Below, in pieces: positions 33,820 to 43,610 of a stretch of DNA of 64,000 bases. Below the pieces are notes generated by a model. That model worked only from the letters and a program-made list of their open reading frames with translations, did no database searches and had not been told where the DNA came from. Within the stretch, counting starts at the first letter, position 1. Each line of letters starts with the position of its first letter. The stretch is from Lactococcus ileimucosae (lineage in GTDB: Bacteria > Bacillota > Bacilli > Lactobacillales > Streptococcaceae), in assembly GCF_943193185.1 (NCBI RefSeq), contig NZ_CALPDE010000013.1:1-64000 (forward strand). The letters run 5' to 3'. The position numbers and the translations under genes are program-made.

Positions 33820-34731
33820 ATGACTATTTTTACTGGAAGAACAGTTGAAGAGGCAATAGAGCGCGGTTTATACCGATTGGGTGTAAAACGTGAAAATGTG
33901 CATATTCATGTGAAACAAAAAGAAAAACGTGGTTTTCTAGGGTTTGGAAAAAAACGAGCACTCGTAGATATAGAAGAAATCAAGGAAGAAACTATTCGCA
34001 AAGCAGATCGTTTGGCTGAACGCGGGATGGAGGATGTTGACCTCGGTGTCCCTAAGGCCCAATCAGCCATGGAAGCCACTCTTGAGTTGAGTCAGATTGT
34101 AAAGGCTGTACGTGCAGCTGAGAAGGAACAGAAGGGTGAGCTTACAGCTGAGGAGCGTGAAGTCATCATTGAAGAGGTCAAGGCAGATCTTGCGCAAAGT
34201 AAAGAAGCTGTTGCAGAAGTTGAAATTCCAGAAAAAGTGAGACAAAAAGCAAAAGATTTGCCCTTAGAGTTGACAGATGAAGAGTCAGACTTTGCAGATA
34301 AAATTTCCACCTATCTGACAAATATCACATCTGAGATGGGGATTGCTATTACTGTAAACGTTGTAAAGGAAAGTTCACTTATCGTTTTCAATCTTAATTC
34401 CAATCAAGATGCGCTACTCATTGGCAAACATGGCAAGATTTTACAAAGTTTACAAACCTTGGCTAAAGCTTATGCAAACAGTATCTTAAGTACACGTGTA
34501 AACATCGCTGTAAACGTTGGTGATTATCATGAAAAGCGTAAAGCATATATTACAAGCTTGGCGCATCGTGCCGCAGAACGTGCACGTGCTGGGGAAACGG
34601 TGTATATTAACGACTTGCAATCTAACGAACGCAAGATTGTGCATACCATCATTTCGAAAGAAGCTGGTGTTTCCAGTCACTCTGACGGTAGCGAGTACAA
34701 TCGTTATATTACAGTGACAAAAGAAATTTGA
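33820..34731 (+). CDS. jag: RNA-binding protein Jag/KhpB
   Basis: This 303-residue protein begins with a Jag-N domain (about 1-50; MTIFTGRTVEEAIERGLYRL, GFLGFGKK), followed by an acidic helical linker, a KH domain (GKHGKILQSLQTL) and a C-terminal R3H domain (ERKIVHTIISKEAGVSSHSDG). In pneumococcus KhpB/Jag with KhpA affects cell division and elongation. AGGAGATAGGAG precedes the ATG. It follows yidC by 25 bases. The rpmH promoter overlaps its stop codon. Confidence 0.93.
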   Translation: MTIFTGRTVEEAIERGLYRLGVKRENVHIHVKQKEKRGFLGFGKKRALVDIEEIKEETIRKADRLAERGMEDVDLGVPKAQSAMEATLELSQIVKAVRAAEKEQKGELTAEEREVIIEEVKADLAQSKEAVAEVEIPEKVRQKAKDLPLELTDEESDFADKISTYLTNITSEMGIAITVNVVKESSLIVFNLNSNQDALLIGKHGKILQSLQTLAKAYANSILSTRVNIAVNVGDYHEKRKAYITSLAHRAAERARAGETVYINDLQSNERKIVHTIISKEAGVSSHSDGSEYNRYITVTKEI

Positions 34732-34756
34732 CATTTGAGAGCATTTAGTGTAGAAT
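34728..34756 (+). promoter_or_regulatory. rpmH promoter overlapping the jag stop
   Basis: TTGACA (34728-34733), 17-base spacer, TAGAAT (34751-34756). The predicted leader to rpmH is about 90 nt. Confidence 0.65.
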
Positions 34757-34794
34757 ATTTTAGTATGCTTTAAGCACAGAAATGAAAGAAAGGA

Positions 34795-34836
34795 ACACCG
34801 CAAGAACGGTGGAGCTACTTTCCCAAGTGAAGTAGC
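34795..34836 (+). promoter_or_regulatory. Two-hairpin leader of rpmH
   Basis: CACCG/CGGTG forms a small hairpin (34796-34812). GCTACTT (34814-34820) pairs with AAGTAGC (34830-34836) to form a second one. A stable structured leader in front of a ribosomal protein gene can indicate autogenous control, but no known L34 leader motif is recognised. Confidence 0.4.
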
Positions 34837-34851
34837 CCAGGGATTTAATAA

Positions 34852-34986
34852 ATGAAACGTACTTACCAACCGCATAAAAAACCTCGTAAGACTACTCACG
34901 GATTCCGTGCACGCATGGCAACTAAAAACGGACGTCGTGTACTTGCAGCTCGTCGTCGTAAAGGACGTGCTTCACTTACAGTTTAA
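34852..34986 (+). CDS. rpmH: 50S ribosomal protein L34
   Basis: This 44-residue very basic protein runs [20 protein letters not shown] then [20 protein letters not shown] and SLTV, an unmistakable L34. In many bacteria rpmH is adjacent to rnpA. Here it lies at the other end, behind jag, as in lactic cocci. It has its own promoter, a structured leader and a strong terminator. Confidence 0.97.
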   Translation: MKRTYQPHKKPRKTTHGFRARMATKNGRRVLAARRRKGRASLTV

Positions 34987-35002
34987 TTGTAAAAAAAATA
35001 TT

Positions 35003-35025
35003 CCTGCCTGATGGCAGGTTTTTTT
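35003..35025 (+). terminator. rpmH terminator
   Basis: CCTGCC TGAT GGCAGG followed by T7. Confidence 0.85.
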
Positions 35026-35288
35026 AGTTCTTCCAACTCAATTCTGCAGTAGTGTTGGCTAAAAAAAGAGTCACAACAAAGTGTATAAAAGTTGTCCTTG
35101 ACGGATTTCTTATTTTTCATCTGAAAACGTGGTTTGTAGAAAGAGGGAGAAGTTATGATTTGCTGCACTTCTGTGTACCCTCCCTTTGCTCAATCAAAAG
35201 GTGTGGCAATAAAAACAACTTAAAGTTAAGCGTTTACTTTTATTGTGCTATAATGAATCTATTGTAAAATAAAGAGGAGCTTTTGTTG

Positions 35289-36200
35289 ATGAAAAAAATT
35301 CAAATTGCGGCTATGCAAGCATCGCAGGTTATCTTGGGGTGTATGCGTATCATAGAGCAAGGAAAGAACCCTGTAAAAGTCATTGAGACAGCGTATGAAA
35401 ATGGTATTAACTTTTTTGATCACGCAGATATTTACGGAGCAGGTCAGTGCGAGACAGTGTTTGCAGAAGCTTTAGCACAAACATCGATTCGACGTGAGGA
35501 CATCTATCTTCAATCCAAATGTTCGATTCGTCCAGGAGTGGCTTATGATTTTTCAAAAGAGCATATTCTTAGATCTGTAGAAGGCTCGCTGCAGCGCCTT
35601 AAGACAGATTATTTGGATACATTACTTCTGCATCGTCCGGATACTCTAATGGAGCCAGAAGAAGTTGCAGCGGCTTTTTATGAGCTAGAAAAATCAGGAA
35701 AAGTACGTTATTTTGGCGTTTCCAATCAAAACCCGATGCAGATTGAACTTCTTAAAACGGCAGTTAAGCAGCCCCTATATTTCAACCAGCTGCAATTTGG
35801 TTTGAAGCATACGGAAATGATTGACGCAGGATTGAATGTAAATATTCCAAATCAGGCCAGCCATATGCAAGATGGCTCAGTACTAGAATATTCGCGTATA
35901 AATAAAATGACCATTCAAGCATGGTCGCCTTTCCAATACGGTTTCTTTGACGGTCCGTTTGTAGACAATGAAAAATTTCCCGAATTAAACCAAAAACTAA
36001 AATTTTATGCTGAAAAATATGACGTGACACCGTCAGGAATTGCCATCGCTTGGATTAATCGTCATCCGGCAAATATGCAAACAATAATTGGAACGATGAC
36101 GGAGAGTCGTATTAAAGAAGTCACGGAAGCAAGCGACATTGTTTTAAGCCATGATGAGTGGTATGATTTGTACATGGCTGCAGGGAATAGTTTACCGTGA
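35289..36200 (+). CDS. Aldo/keto reductase (YdhF-like)
   Basis: ATG 35289 is preferred (GAGGAG at 35273-35278, spacing about 10); TTG codons at 35283 and 35286 are alternatives. The 303-residue NADPH-dependent oxidoreductase has the AKR tetrad: Asp and Tyr in FDHADIYGAG, Lys in LQSKCSIRPG and His in LLLHRPD. C-terminal GIAIAWINRHP and IIGTMTESRIKEV are typical for cofactor binding. The substrate cannot be deduced. It is monocistronic with a -10 TATAAT at 35249-35254. Confidence 0.9.
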   Translation: MKKIQIAAMQASQVILGCMRIIEQGKNPVKVIETAYENGINFFDHADIYGAGQCETVFAEALAQTSIRREDIYLQSKCSIRPGVAYDFSKEHILRSVEGSLQRLKTDYLDTLLLHRPDTLMEPEEVAAAFYELEKSGKVRYFGVSNQNPMQIELLKTAVKQPLYFNQLQFGLKHTEMIDAGLNVNIPNQASHMQDGSVLEYSRINKMTIQAWSPFQYGFFDGPFVDNEKFPELNQKLKFYAEKYDVTPSGIAIAWINRHPANMQTIIGTMTESRIKEVTEASDIVLSHDEWYDLYMAAGNSLP

Positions 36201-36291
36201 CGGCCTGTCACATAAGAATCTTCTATCTTGCAGTAAATTGATAAAAAACTAAAGATATTAGTGTTCCAGACAAGTAAGGAGTTGAAATAGA

Positions 36292-36320
36292 TTGAATTCG
36301 CGCTGGAAATGGTGTATAAT
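36292..36320 (+). promoter_or_regulatory. ireB operon promoter
   Basis: TTGAAT (36292-36297), 17-base spacer, TATAAT (36315-36320). The leader to ireB is about 75 nt. Confidence 0.65.
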
Positions 36321-36400
36321 TAAGGAGCATTATTAGGAAAAGTTAATTAAAAGGATTTTTAAGCAATTTGCTTGAACCTATCCCAAAGGAGGTACATACC

Positions 36401-36667
36401 ATGAGTTTTACAGATGAAACAGTCCGCTTTGAATTTGATGATTCAAGTAAAAAAGAAATCGGCGAAACACTTGTAAATGTCTATCGTGCACTTGACGCTA
36501 AAGGTTACAATCCTATCAATCAGATGGTAGGTTATGTTTTGTCAGGAGATCCAGCTTATATTCCACGTCACGACGATGCGCGTAACAAGATTCGTCGTTT
36601 TGACCGTGATGATATTGTCGAAGAATTGATTAAAGAATACCTAAAAGCACACGGTGTACAACTCTAA
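36401..36667 (+). CDS. ireB: IreB family regulatory phosphoprotein (DUF965/UPF0297)
   Basis: ATG 36401 follows AAAGGAGGT, giving 88 residues ([20 protein letters not shown]...). The conserved [20 protein letters not shown] and the following [17 protein letters not shown] identify UPF0297. In Enterococcus faecalis IreB is a substrate of the Ser/Thr kinase IreK and lowers cephalosporin resistance. It overlaps ruvX by one base (TAATG), the usual order ireB-ruvX-DUF1292. Confidence 0.92.
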   Translation: MSFTDETVRFEFDDSSKKEIGETLVNVYRALDAKGYNPINQMVGYVLSGDPAYIPRHDDARNKIRRFDRDDIVEELIKEYLKAHGVQL

Positions 36668-37095
36668 TGTACAGCAGAATTTTAGGGCTTGATGTTGGTA
36701 CAAAAACCGTTGGTGTTGCAGTCAGCGATTTACTTGGGATGACAGCTCAACCTGTTGAGACAATAAAGATTGATAGTGAATCAGAGGAATTTGGTTTTGA
36801 GCGCTTAGCAGAACTGGTTAAGGAGTACAAACCTTCGAAATTTGTCCTTGGCTTACCCAAGCATATGAATAATGATGAAGGTGTTCGAGCTGAAGCATCC
36901 AGAACTTATGGCGAAAAAATTGCTTCAAAGTTTGGTGTACCCGTAGAGTACCAAGACGAGCGTTTGACAACTATGCAGGCAGAAAAAGTATTGATTGATG
37001 GTGGTGTCCGTCGTAAGGACCGTAAAAAATCAATTGATAAACTTGCGGCAGTCTTGATATTGCAAAACTATCTTGATGCCCATAAATTATTTTAA
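36667..37095 (+). CDS. ruvX: Holliday junction resolvase-like protein RuvX/YqgF
   Basis: This 142-residue RNase H-fold protein has [17 protein letters not shown] at the N-terminus, a [13 protein letters not shown] motif and a [12 protein letters not shown] motif, whose acidic residues form the metal site. YqgF/RuvX is implicated in 16S rRNA 5' maturation and/or Holliday junction processing. It overlaps the ireB stop by one base and is followed by a DUF1292 gene 15 bases on. Confidence 0.93.
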   Translation: MYSRILGLDVGTKTVGVAVSDLLGMTAQPVETIKIDSESEEFGFERLAELVKEYKPSKFVLGLPKHMNNDEGVRAEASRTYGEKIASKFGVPVEYQDERLTTMQAEKVLIDGGVRRKDRKKSIDKLAAVLILQNYLDAHKLF

Positions 37096-37110
37096 AAGAT
37101 AGGAAGTATT

Positions 37111-37434
37111 ATGTCAGAACATACACATGACCACGAAAACGAAGAACGTTTCATCACTCTTATTGATGATAATGGGAATGAAAGTCTTTTTGAAATCTTG
37201 ATTACTATCGATGGTCAAGAAGAGTTTGGAAAGAATTACGTTCTCGTTATGCCTGTTGATGGCGCAGAGGATGACAATGGTGAAGTTGAAATTCAAGCCT
37301 ATTCATTTACACAAAATGAAGACGGTACTGAAGGAGATTTACAGCCTATTGCTGAAGAATCTGATGCTGAATGGGATATGATTGAAGAAGTGTTCAATAA
37401 TTTCATGGAAAATCAAGACGACGAAGTTTATTGA
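37111..37434 (+). CDS. DUF1292 family protein
   Basis: This 107-residue very acidic protein begins with a His-rich N-terminus ([12 protein letters not shown]), then [30 protein letters not shown] and the ending [20 protein letters not shown], matching DUF1292 (YrzB-like). Function is unknown. It conserves the ireB-ruvX-DUF1292 operon order found across Firmicutes. A short terminator follows. Confidence 0.9.
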   Translation: MSEHTHDHENEERFITLIDDNGNESLFEILITIDGQEEFGKNYVLVMPVDGAEDDNGEVEIQAYSFTQNEDGTEGDLQPIAEESDAEWDMIEEVFNNFMENQDDEVY

Positions 37435-37438
37435 TAAA

Positions 37439-37460
37439 AAGGGAGGGAAGCCCTTTTTTT
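37439..37460 (+). terminator. Terminator of the ireB-ruvX-DUF1292 operon
   Basis: AAGGG/CCCTT stem with AGGGAAG loop and T7. Confidence 0.6.
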
Positions 37461-37513
37461 CTTGTATTGCTACATTAATATCATGGATTTTGATTTTGTT
37501 CCTCCAAGGAAGA

Positions 37514-37542
37514 TTGAGTAGTTTGGGAAAATTTGTTATAAT
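37514..37542 (+). promoter_or_regulatory. Promoter of the large membrane protein gene
   Basis: TTGAGT (37514-37519), 17-base spacer, TGT-TATAAT (37537-37542), an extended -10. Confidence 0.6.
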
Positions 37543-37571
37543 TTAGTAATTACGCGTTGAAGGAAATAATC

Positions 37572-39170
37572 ATGAAAAAAAGATATGGTTCACGCACATT
37601 GAGGCATGAACAAACAAAAGTAATGGCGCACTCCGAAGAACTCGAAGGATTTGAGAGTGAGGAGGCGTTTGATGACTCTGTTGAAACCACTGGTTCATAT
37701 TCACGGCGTGACAAGGCAGAAGGAGGTCTTACACGAACAAGAGAAAAGGCACCGAGAATTTTAGCGGCTGACTGGTTTTTTATTGCCTTAGTTTCTTTTG
37801 CTCTCAGCTTGACCTTTTATGCCCTACCGCTTTTTAATTTCCAACCTGTTGGAGTACAATCTCAATACCTTTATTCAGGAATGGCTATGCAGTCAGGCCT
37901 GGTTCCTTATAATGATTTCTGGGGTGCTGGAGGTTTGGTCTTTTACGTGATTAATTGGATTGGGCATTTCGGTCAAACCACGTGGTTGCTCTACTTTTTT
38001 CAACTCTTCGCTCTATTTGTAAGTGGTGTGCAAGTTTATCGTTTGATTTTACAGCGGACCCACAGTCGTTTGGCTGCGCGTATTACCGCAGGGTTTACCT
38101 TGGTTTCAATTGCAGGTTTGGCTCAGGGGGGGACATCACCAACCTTGTTGGCTCTGCCTTTTGCTTTGTGGGCCTTACAGTTTTTAGACCGCTATCTGCG
38201 TCAAGATGTTCGTGATGAGGCTTTTATCTTTTTTGGGATGAGCGGTGCCTTCGCTCTGGTTATATCACCAGTTATGACCGTTCTGTGGTTGCTTTCAGCA
38301 TTGGCTTTATTCATCTTTAATATTAAGAACAAGAGAATCGGGCGTGGCTTCTATCAGCTGCTGGCAACTTTATTTGGTGTCTTGTTGGTAGGATATACGG
38401 TAGCTTTCTATGCTTTAAATGCGCAAGTTCTTTACACCTCAATTGAGCAGTCCATCATCATTCCTCTTACCAGCTTAGGTTTTACAGCGAATCTATGGAT
38501 GTCTCTTTTAAAATCAATTGTCTTTCTGTTGGTATTTGGTTTAGCAGCTAATTTTGTTCATGGTATATTAAATATTAAAAAATCAGGCCAAACCTTTGTT
38601 TGGCAAGTTTTACAGCTGATTGGTTCAGTTGCCGTCTTGTTTTTTGTGCTTTTCTCCCCGGTGTTCGAAAGTTCAAATCTTCTGGCTCTCTTGCCTTTAC
38701 TCCTGCTCTTTGTCAGTGACACACTACAGGATGCTGTAAACCAACGTCGAAATGTTTTGCAACAATACATGAAAGCAAAACTCTTTGCCCCAATTTTGGC
38801 TCTATTCTTTGTCATAGGTGCACCTTTTGTTTCACAATGGATGAATCGTCAAGTCTTCTCCGAAGAACAACAAGTTGCCCAACATGTGAAGGCCGATACT
38901 ACAAGGGATGATAGGGTTTTAGCTATAGCAGCGGATAAGAATATTAATCTGCGGGCACAGCGTGTCGCAAGTCTAGGTGTTTCCCCAAGTTACTACCCTA
39001 TAGGCTTTCATCAGAATTTTGATTTAGTCTTTGCAAATGCGGAGAATAAGTATGTTATTGTTCAAAGTGGGCAAGAACTCTCAGATTCAGTGCAGAGAAC
39101 GCTTCAAGATTTATATGAAAAAGTAGAAATTAGTAATGTTAGTCAATTTTCTGTATATAAAAAGAAATAA
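37572..39170 (+). CDS. Polytopic membrane protein with GT-C-like features, unknown function
   Basis: ATG 37572 (MKKRYGSRTLRH...) follows GAAGGA with good spacing; a TTG at 37557 is less likely. The 532-residue protein has an acidic and basic cytosolic tail of about 70 residues, then roughly 11 membrane segments, and a C-terminal extracytoplasmic domain of about 100 residues (DTTRDDRVLAIAADKNI). The first outside loop has YLYSGMAMQSGLVPYNDFWG, reminiscent of the acidic loop in GT-C glycosyltransferases (a 'PY.D...' motif). It could glycosylate a wall or surface polymer, but no family is named with confidence. It lies between ireB-ruvX and codY and is probably monocistronic. Confidence 0.6.
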   Translation: MKKRYGSRTLRHEQTKVMAHSEELEGFESEEAFDDSVETTGSYSRRDKAEGGLTRTREKAPRILAADWFFIALVSFALSLTFYALPLFNFQPVGVQSQYLYSGMAMQSGLVPYNDFWGAGGLVFYVINWIGHFGQTTWLLYFFQLFALFVSGVQVYRLILQRTHSRLAARITAGFTLVSIAGLAQGGTSPTLLALPFALWALQFLDRYLRQDVRDEAFIFFGMSGAFALVISPVMTVLWLLSALALFIFNIKNKRIGRGFYQLLATLFGVLLVGYTVAFYALNAQVLYTSIEQSIIIPLTSLGFTANLWMSLLKSIVFLLVFGLAANFVHGILNIKKSGQTFVWQVLQLIGSVAVLFFVLFSPVFESSNLLALLPLLLLFVSDTLQDAVNQRRNVLQQYMKAKLFAPILALFFVIGAPFVSQWMNRQVFSEEQQVAQHVKADTTRDDRVLAIAADKNINLRAQRVASLGVSPSYYPIGFHQNFDLVFANAENKYVIVQSGQELSDSVQRTLQDLYEKVEISNVSQFSVYKKK

Positions 39171-39214
39171 GATGTACATATTGTATGTCTTCTTTTATTA
39201 TAATGAAAAAAGCG

Positions 39215-39229
39215 AATTTTCTGACTATT
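39215..39229 (+). promoter_or_regulatory. CodY-box-like site upstream of codY
   Basis: AATTTTCTGACTATT differs from the CodY consensus AATTTTCWGAAAATT at two positions. It lies about 28 bases before the codY -10 (TATAAT 39257-39262). Autoregulation of codY is known in Lactococcus lactis. Confidence 0.6.
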
Positions 39230-39305
39230 GCTATTGTTTTTTGAATTTTTTTGTGCTATAATCTGTTAAGAGTTTATATAGAAAATAATATAATAGGAGA
39301 AAACC

Positions 39306-40097
39306 GTGGCTACATTATTAGAAAAAACCCGCAAAATTACGTCAGTTCTGCAAGATGGTGTGACTGACCTAAAGCAGGATTTACCTTATGACAACATGAC
39401 GGAGCGTTTAGCCAACGTTATCGACTGTAATGCTTGTATTATTGACACAAAAGGAAAACTTTTGGGCTTTTCACTACCCTATGAAGTTAACAATGACCGT
39501 GTTAATGAACTTTTCTATGCAGAAAAGCGTTTGCCAGAAGATTATGCACGTGCGGCTATTCGTATTTATGATACATTAGCAAACATCACAATCAATGAGC
39601 CATTGTCGATATTTCCTGCAGAACTTTTAGGAGAATACCCTAATGGATTGACAACATGTGCCCCTATCTACGGTAGTGGTATGCGCTTGGGAACATTTAT
39701 CCTTTGGCGTACAGACGGAAAATTTGATGACGATGACCTTGTTCTTGCAGAACTTGCAACAACAGTTATCGGCGTTCAACTTTCTAACCTTAAGCTTGAA
39801 CAAATGGAAGAGAATATTCGTAAAGATACTATGGCGAATATGGCTGTTAACACCCTTTCTTATTCAGAGATGAAAGCGGTTAAAGCGATCCTTGAAGAAC
39901 TTGATGGTGAAGAAGGGCATGTTATTGCATCAGTAATTGCTGATAAGATTGGTATCACTCGTTCAGTTATTGTTAACGCACTCCGTAAGCTTGAATCTGC
40001 AGGTGTTATTGAAAGTCGTTCGTTAGGTATGAAAGGAACTTATCTTAAAGTTCTGAATCAAGGACTCTTTACAAAACTTGAAGGTCGTAATTTCTAA
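39306..40097 (+). CDS. codY: GTP- and branched-chain-amino-acid-sensing global repressor CodY
   Basis: This 263-residue regulator starts at GTG 39306 behind AGGAGA. Its N-terminal GAF-type ligand domain (about 1-150) includes [18 protein letters not shown]. The C-terminal winged helix-turn-helix includes [20 protein letters not shown] and the family-specific ending. It represses peptide uptake, proteolysis and amino acid biosynthesis genes when branched-chain amino acids are plentiful. A CodY-like box lies upstream and a terminator follows. gatCAB is next, the usual lactococcal order. Confidence 0.97.
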   Translation: MATLLEKTRKITSVLQDGVTDLKQDLPYDNMTERLANVIDCNACIIDTKGKLLGFSLPYEVNNDRVNELFYAEKRLPEDYARAAIRIYDTLANITINEPLSIFPAELLGEYPNGLTTCAPIYGSGMRLGTFILWRTDGKFDDDDLVLAELATTVIGVQLSNLKLEQMEENIRKDTMANMAVNTLSYSEMKAVKAILEELDGEEGHVIASVIADKIGITRSVIVNALRKLESAGVIESRSLGMKGTYLKVLNQGLFTKLEGRNF

Positions 40098-40150
40098 AGA
40101 CAGTTTACAGTTAGAGAAAATTTGGGGAAGAAGCTTATCCCAAATATCTG

Positions 40151-40184
40151 AAAAGGAACCGCAGGAAAGCGGTTCCTTTTTTTA
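40151..40184 (+). terminator. codY terminator
   Basis: AAAAGGAACCGC/GCGGTTCCTTTT stem with AGGAAA loop and T tail. Confidence 0.85.
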
Positions 40185-40365
40185 CAATTTATTGCCCATC
40201 AGTACAGTCTTTTTTATCATGGCTTGCTTTTTAACAGGGCAGCTGTGAAGTGAAAATTATTTTATAAAGTATTGTGAAAATGGGCAGTAAAGCCTAGCTG
40301 TATCAGTTTTTTTAGAATTTTGCTATAATTGAGAATGAAAATCTTTAATAGTTAGGGAAAATAAC

Positions 40366-40671
40366 ATGAGCAAGATTACAAAAGAGCAAGTGGAGCATGT
40401 GGCAGCATTGTCAAAGCTCAAATTTGAGGAAGATGAAATTGATGCCGTAACAAATCAGTTGGGTAAAATCATTGACATGGTTGAACAGTTAGAGGAAGTA
40501 GATACGGAAAATGTAGAGTTTACGATGAGCGTTGCGGATAATTTAAACCGTATGCGTGAAGATATTGCTGTACCAGGTGATGATCGTGAGGAGTTAATGC
40601 GCAATGTGCCTATGAAGCAAGATGGTTATATTAAGGTACCTGCGATGTTGACTGATGGAGGTGATGCATAA
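40366..40671 (+). CDS. gatC: Aspartyl/glutamyl-tRNA amidotransferase subunit C
   Basis: This 101-residue small subunit of the GatCAB complex stabilises GatA on Gat[21 protein letters not shown] and the later NLNRMREDI are typical. An extended -10 (TGCTATAAT, 40321-40329) lies upstream. The stop overlaps gatA's ATG by one base, so the subunits are co-translated. Lactococci, like most Firmicutes, use this complex to make Gln-tRNA(Gln). Confidence 0.96.
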   Translation: MSKITKEQVEHVAALSKLKFEEDEIDAVTNQLGKIIDMVEQLEEVDTENVEFTMSVADNLNRMREDIAVPGDDREELMRNVPMKQDGYIKVPAMLTDGGDA

Positions 40672-42143
40672 TGATATTGAATGATAAAACAATTAAAGAA
40701 TTGCATGACCTCTTGGTCAAAAAGGAAATATCTGCTGTGGATTTGACACGCGCGACATTGGATGATGTGCATGCACGTGAAGCAGCAATGGGCAGTTTTA
40801 TTTCTGTCTTAGATGAAGAAGCACTAGCACAAGCCGCAGCCATTGATGCGCGTGGGATTGATGCAGCAAAACTCACAGACGGTATTCCATTAGCGGTTAA
40901 AGACAATATTGTGACTAAAAATATTGAAACGACTGCAGCAAGCAAGATTTTATCAGGATTTATTCCACCTTATGATGCGACTGTTGTCGAAAAGCTTTAT
41001 GATAATGGCATGGTTATTATTGGTAAAGCAAACATGGATGAATTTGCAATGGGGGGCTCAGGGGAAACATCCTTTGTAAAACCGACGCGTAATGCGTGGG
41101 ACCAGACAAAGGTTCCAGGAGGCTCATCTTCAGGATCAGCCAGCGCTGTTGCGAGTGGACAGGTCCGTCTGTCGTTAGGTTCAGATACAGGCGGTTCGAT
41201 TCGTCAGCCGGCTTCTTTCAGTGGTATTGTGGGTCTGAAACCAACTTACGGACGCGTTTCTCGCTATGGCTTGATTGCTTTTTCTAGCTCACTTGACCAA
41301 ATTGGACCATTTTCAGCTACTGTGGAAGAAAATGCACAGCTTTTAAATGTTATCTCAGGTAGTGATGCCAAGGATGCTACAAGTTCAGAGCTTGCTGTAC
41401 CTGATTTCACCTCAAAAATTGGGAAAGACATCAAGGGAATGAAGATTGCTCTGCCTAAAGAATACTTTGGCGAAGGCATTGATCCAGCGGTCAAAGAACA
41501 GATTATGGCTGCAGCGAAACACTTGGAATCTCTAGGCGCTATCGTTGAAGAGGTAAGTTTGCCACATAGCAAGTATGGGGTAGCTGTTTATTATATTATC
41601 GCTTCTTCAGAAGCCAGCTCAAACCTCCAACGTTTTGATGGTATTCGCTACGGTTATCGTGCAGAAAATATTGAAAATCTTGAAGACCTCTATGTGAAAT
41701 CACGTTCAGAAGGCTTTGGTGATGAGGTCAAACGCCGTATCATGCTGGGAACATTTAGTCTTTCTGCCGGTGCCTATGATAAGCACTTTAAAAAGGCTGG
41801 ACAAGTGCGTACACTGATTATTGAAGACTTTAATAAAGTATTTGCCGATTATGACTTGATTCTTGGTCCAACAGCACCAACAGTTGCCTTTGGCTTTGAT
41901 GAAAAATCAAAAGATCCTGTTCAAATGTATCTCTCCGATATCCTAACAATTCCAGTCAACCTTGCGGGTTTGCCAGGGATTTCGATTCCGGCGGGCTATG
42001 TTGAAGGTCTACCTGTGGGGATGCAATTAATCGGTAAACGCTACGATGAAGAAACAATTTATCAAGTCGCGGCAGCTTTTGAAGCAACGACAGATCATCA
42101 CAAGAAAAAACCAATGATTTTTACAGAAGGAGGGGGAAAATAA
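40671..42143 (+). CDS. gatA: Aspartyl/glutamyl-tRNA amidotransferase subunit A
   Basis: This 490-residue glutaminase subunit has the amidase signature: catalytic triad Lys77 (LAVKDNI), Ser152 ([10 protein letters not shown]) and Ser176 ([12 protein letters not shown]). It supplies ammonia from glutamine to GatB. Full length. Start overlaps gatC; gatB begins 2 bases after its stop. Confidence 0.97.
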   Translation: MILNDKTIKELHDLLVKKEISAVDLTRATLDDVHAREAAMGSFISVLDEEALAQAAAIDARGIDAAKLTDGIPLAVKDNIVTKNIETTAASKILSGFIPPYDATVVEKLYDNGMVIIGKANMDEFAMGGSGETSFVKPTRNAWDQTKVPGGSSSGSASAVASGQVRLSLGSDTGGSIRQPASFSGIVGLKPTYGRVSRYGLIAFSSSLDQIGPFSATVEENAQLLNVISGSDAKDATSSELAVPDFTSKIGKDIKGMKIALPKEYFGEGIDPAVKEQIMAAAKHLESLGAIVEEVSLPHSKYGVAVYYIIASSEASSNLQRFDGIRYGYRAENIENLEDLYVKSRSEGFGDEVKRRIMLGTFSLSAGAYDKHFKKAGQVRTLIIEDFNKVFADYDLILGPTAPTVAFGFDEKSKDPVQMYLSDILTIPVNLAGLPGISIPAGYVEGLPVGMQLIGKRYDEETIYQVAAAFEATTDHHKKKPMIFTEGGGK

Positions 42144-42144
42144 G

Positions 42145-43578
42145 ATGAACTTTGAAGCAGTCATTGGACTTGAAGTCCACGTTGAGTTAAACACAAACTC
42201 AAAAATTTACAGCCCAACTCCAGCTGAATTTGGCTCTGAACCAAATGTGAATACCAATGTTATTGATTGGGCCATGCCAGGTGTTTTACCGACTTTGAAT
42301 AAAGGCGTTGTCGTTGCAGGGATGAAGGCTTCTCTTGCGATGAATATGTCAATTCAAAAGAGTATGCATTTTGATCGTAAAAATTATTTTTACCCTGATA
42401 ATCCTAAAGCTTACCAAATTTCACAAGCAGATGAACCTATTGGCTACAATGGCTCTATTGAAATTGAACTTGAAGACGGTACGAAATCCACTGTTCGTAT
42501 TGAGCGGGCACATATTGAAGAAGATGCGGGTAAAAATATGCACGGAACAGACGGTTACTCTTATGTGGACTTGAACCGTCAAGGAGTGCCATTGATTGAG
42601 ATCGTCTCTGAGCCAGATATGCGCAGCGCAGACGAAGCTTATGCTTATTTGACCGCCCTACGTGAATTGATTCTTTACACAGGTATTTCTGACGTGAAGA
42701 TGGAAGAAGGCTCCATGCGTTGTGATGCCAATATTTCATTGCGTCCTTATGGTCAAGAAGAGTTTGGTGTTAAAACAGAAGTGAAGAACATGAACTCTTT
42801 CAGTAATGTGAAGAAAGCCCTAGCCTTTGAAATTGAACGTCAAGCGAAGATTCTTCGTGCTGGCGGTGAAATTCGTCAAGAAACACGCCGTTTTGATGAT
42901 AAAACAGGTGAAACGATCTTGATGCGTGTGAAAGAAGGGGCTTCTGATTATCGTTATTTCCCTGAGCCAGATTTGCCACGTATTGAAATTTCTGAAGCTT
43001 GGATTGACGAAGTCCGTGCAGAACTTCCTGAGTTTGCAGCAGCGCGTCGTGTGCGTTATGTAGAGGAAATGGGCCTCAGTGAATATGATGCACGCCAGTT
43101 GACAACTTCAAAAGAGGTTTCTGACTTCTTTGAAGCAGCTGTTAAATGTGGTGGTGATGCCAAATTGGTGTCCAACTGGCTTCAAGGAGAAGTTGCACAA
43201 TACTTGAACACCGCACATCTGGAACTTAAAGATATTCAATTAACCCCAGAAAATCTTACAGAAATGTTGCGTTTGATTGCAGATGGGACTATTTCATCGA
43301 AAATTGCGAAGAAAGTCTTCCTCGAATTAGCTAAAAATGGTGGTTCAGCAGAAGCTTTTGTTAAAAAAGCCGGTTTGGTTCAAATCTCTGATCCAGCTGT
43401 ACTCTTGCCAATCATTCATGAAGTCTTTGCTAAAAATGAACAATCTGTTGCGGATTACCGTGGCGGTAAGCAAAATGCAGCTAAGGCTTTGGTTGGTCAG
43501 TTAATGAAAGCAACCAAAGGACAGGCCAATCCGACAGTCGCGCAAAAACTGCTTTATCAAGAATTAGATAAAGACTAA
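42145..43578 (+). CDS. gatB: Aspartyl/glutamyl-tRNA amidotransferase subunit B
   Basis: This 477-residue subunit activates glutamate on tRNA(Gln) and transfers the ammonia. Signatures are [17 protein letters not shown], the [17 protein letters not shown] zone, EVKNMNSF and the C-terminal YqeY-like domain (end [19 protein letters not shown]). The ribosome site AGGAGGGGG lies in the gatA end. A bidirectional terminator separates it from the convergent MATE gene. Confidence 0.97.
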   Translation: MNFEAVIGLEVHVELNTNSKIYSPTPAEFGSEPNVNTNVIDWAMPGVLPTLNKGVVVAGMKASLAMNMSIQKSMHFDRKNYFYPDNPKAYQISQADEPIGYNGSIEIELEDGTKSTVRIERAHIEEDAGKNMHGTDGYSYVDLNRQGVPLIEIVSEPDMRSADEAYAYLTALRELILYTGISDVKMEEGSMRCDANISLRPYGQEEFGVKTEVKNMNSFSNVKKALAFEIERQAKILRAGGEIRQETRRFDDKTGETILMRVKEGASDYRYFPEPDLPRIEISEAWIDEVRAELPEFAAARRVRYVEEMGLSEYDARQLTTSKEVSDFFEAAVKCGGDAKLVSNWLQGEVAQYLNTAHLELKDIQLTPENLTEMLRLIADGTISSKIAKKVFLELAKNGGSAEAFVKKAGLVQISDPAVLLPIIHEVFAKNEQSVADYRGGKQNAAKALVGQLMKATKGQANPTVAQKLLYQELDKD

Positions 43579-43579
43579 T

Positions 43580-43610
43580 AAAAAATCGTTCAAGGAAGAA
43601 CGATTTTTTA
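43580..43610. terminator. Bidirectional terminator between gatB and the MATE gene
   Basis: AAAAATCGTT/AACGATTTTT stem with CAAGGAAG loop, T run on both strands. Confidence 0.8.
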
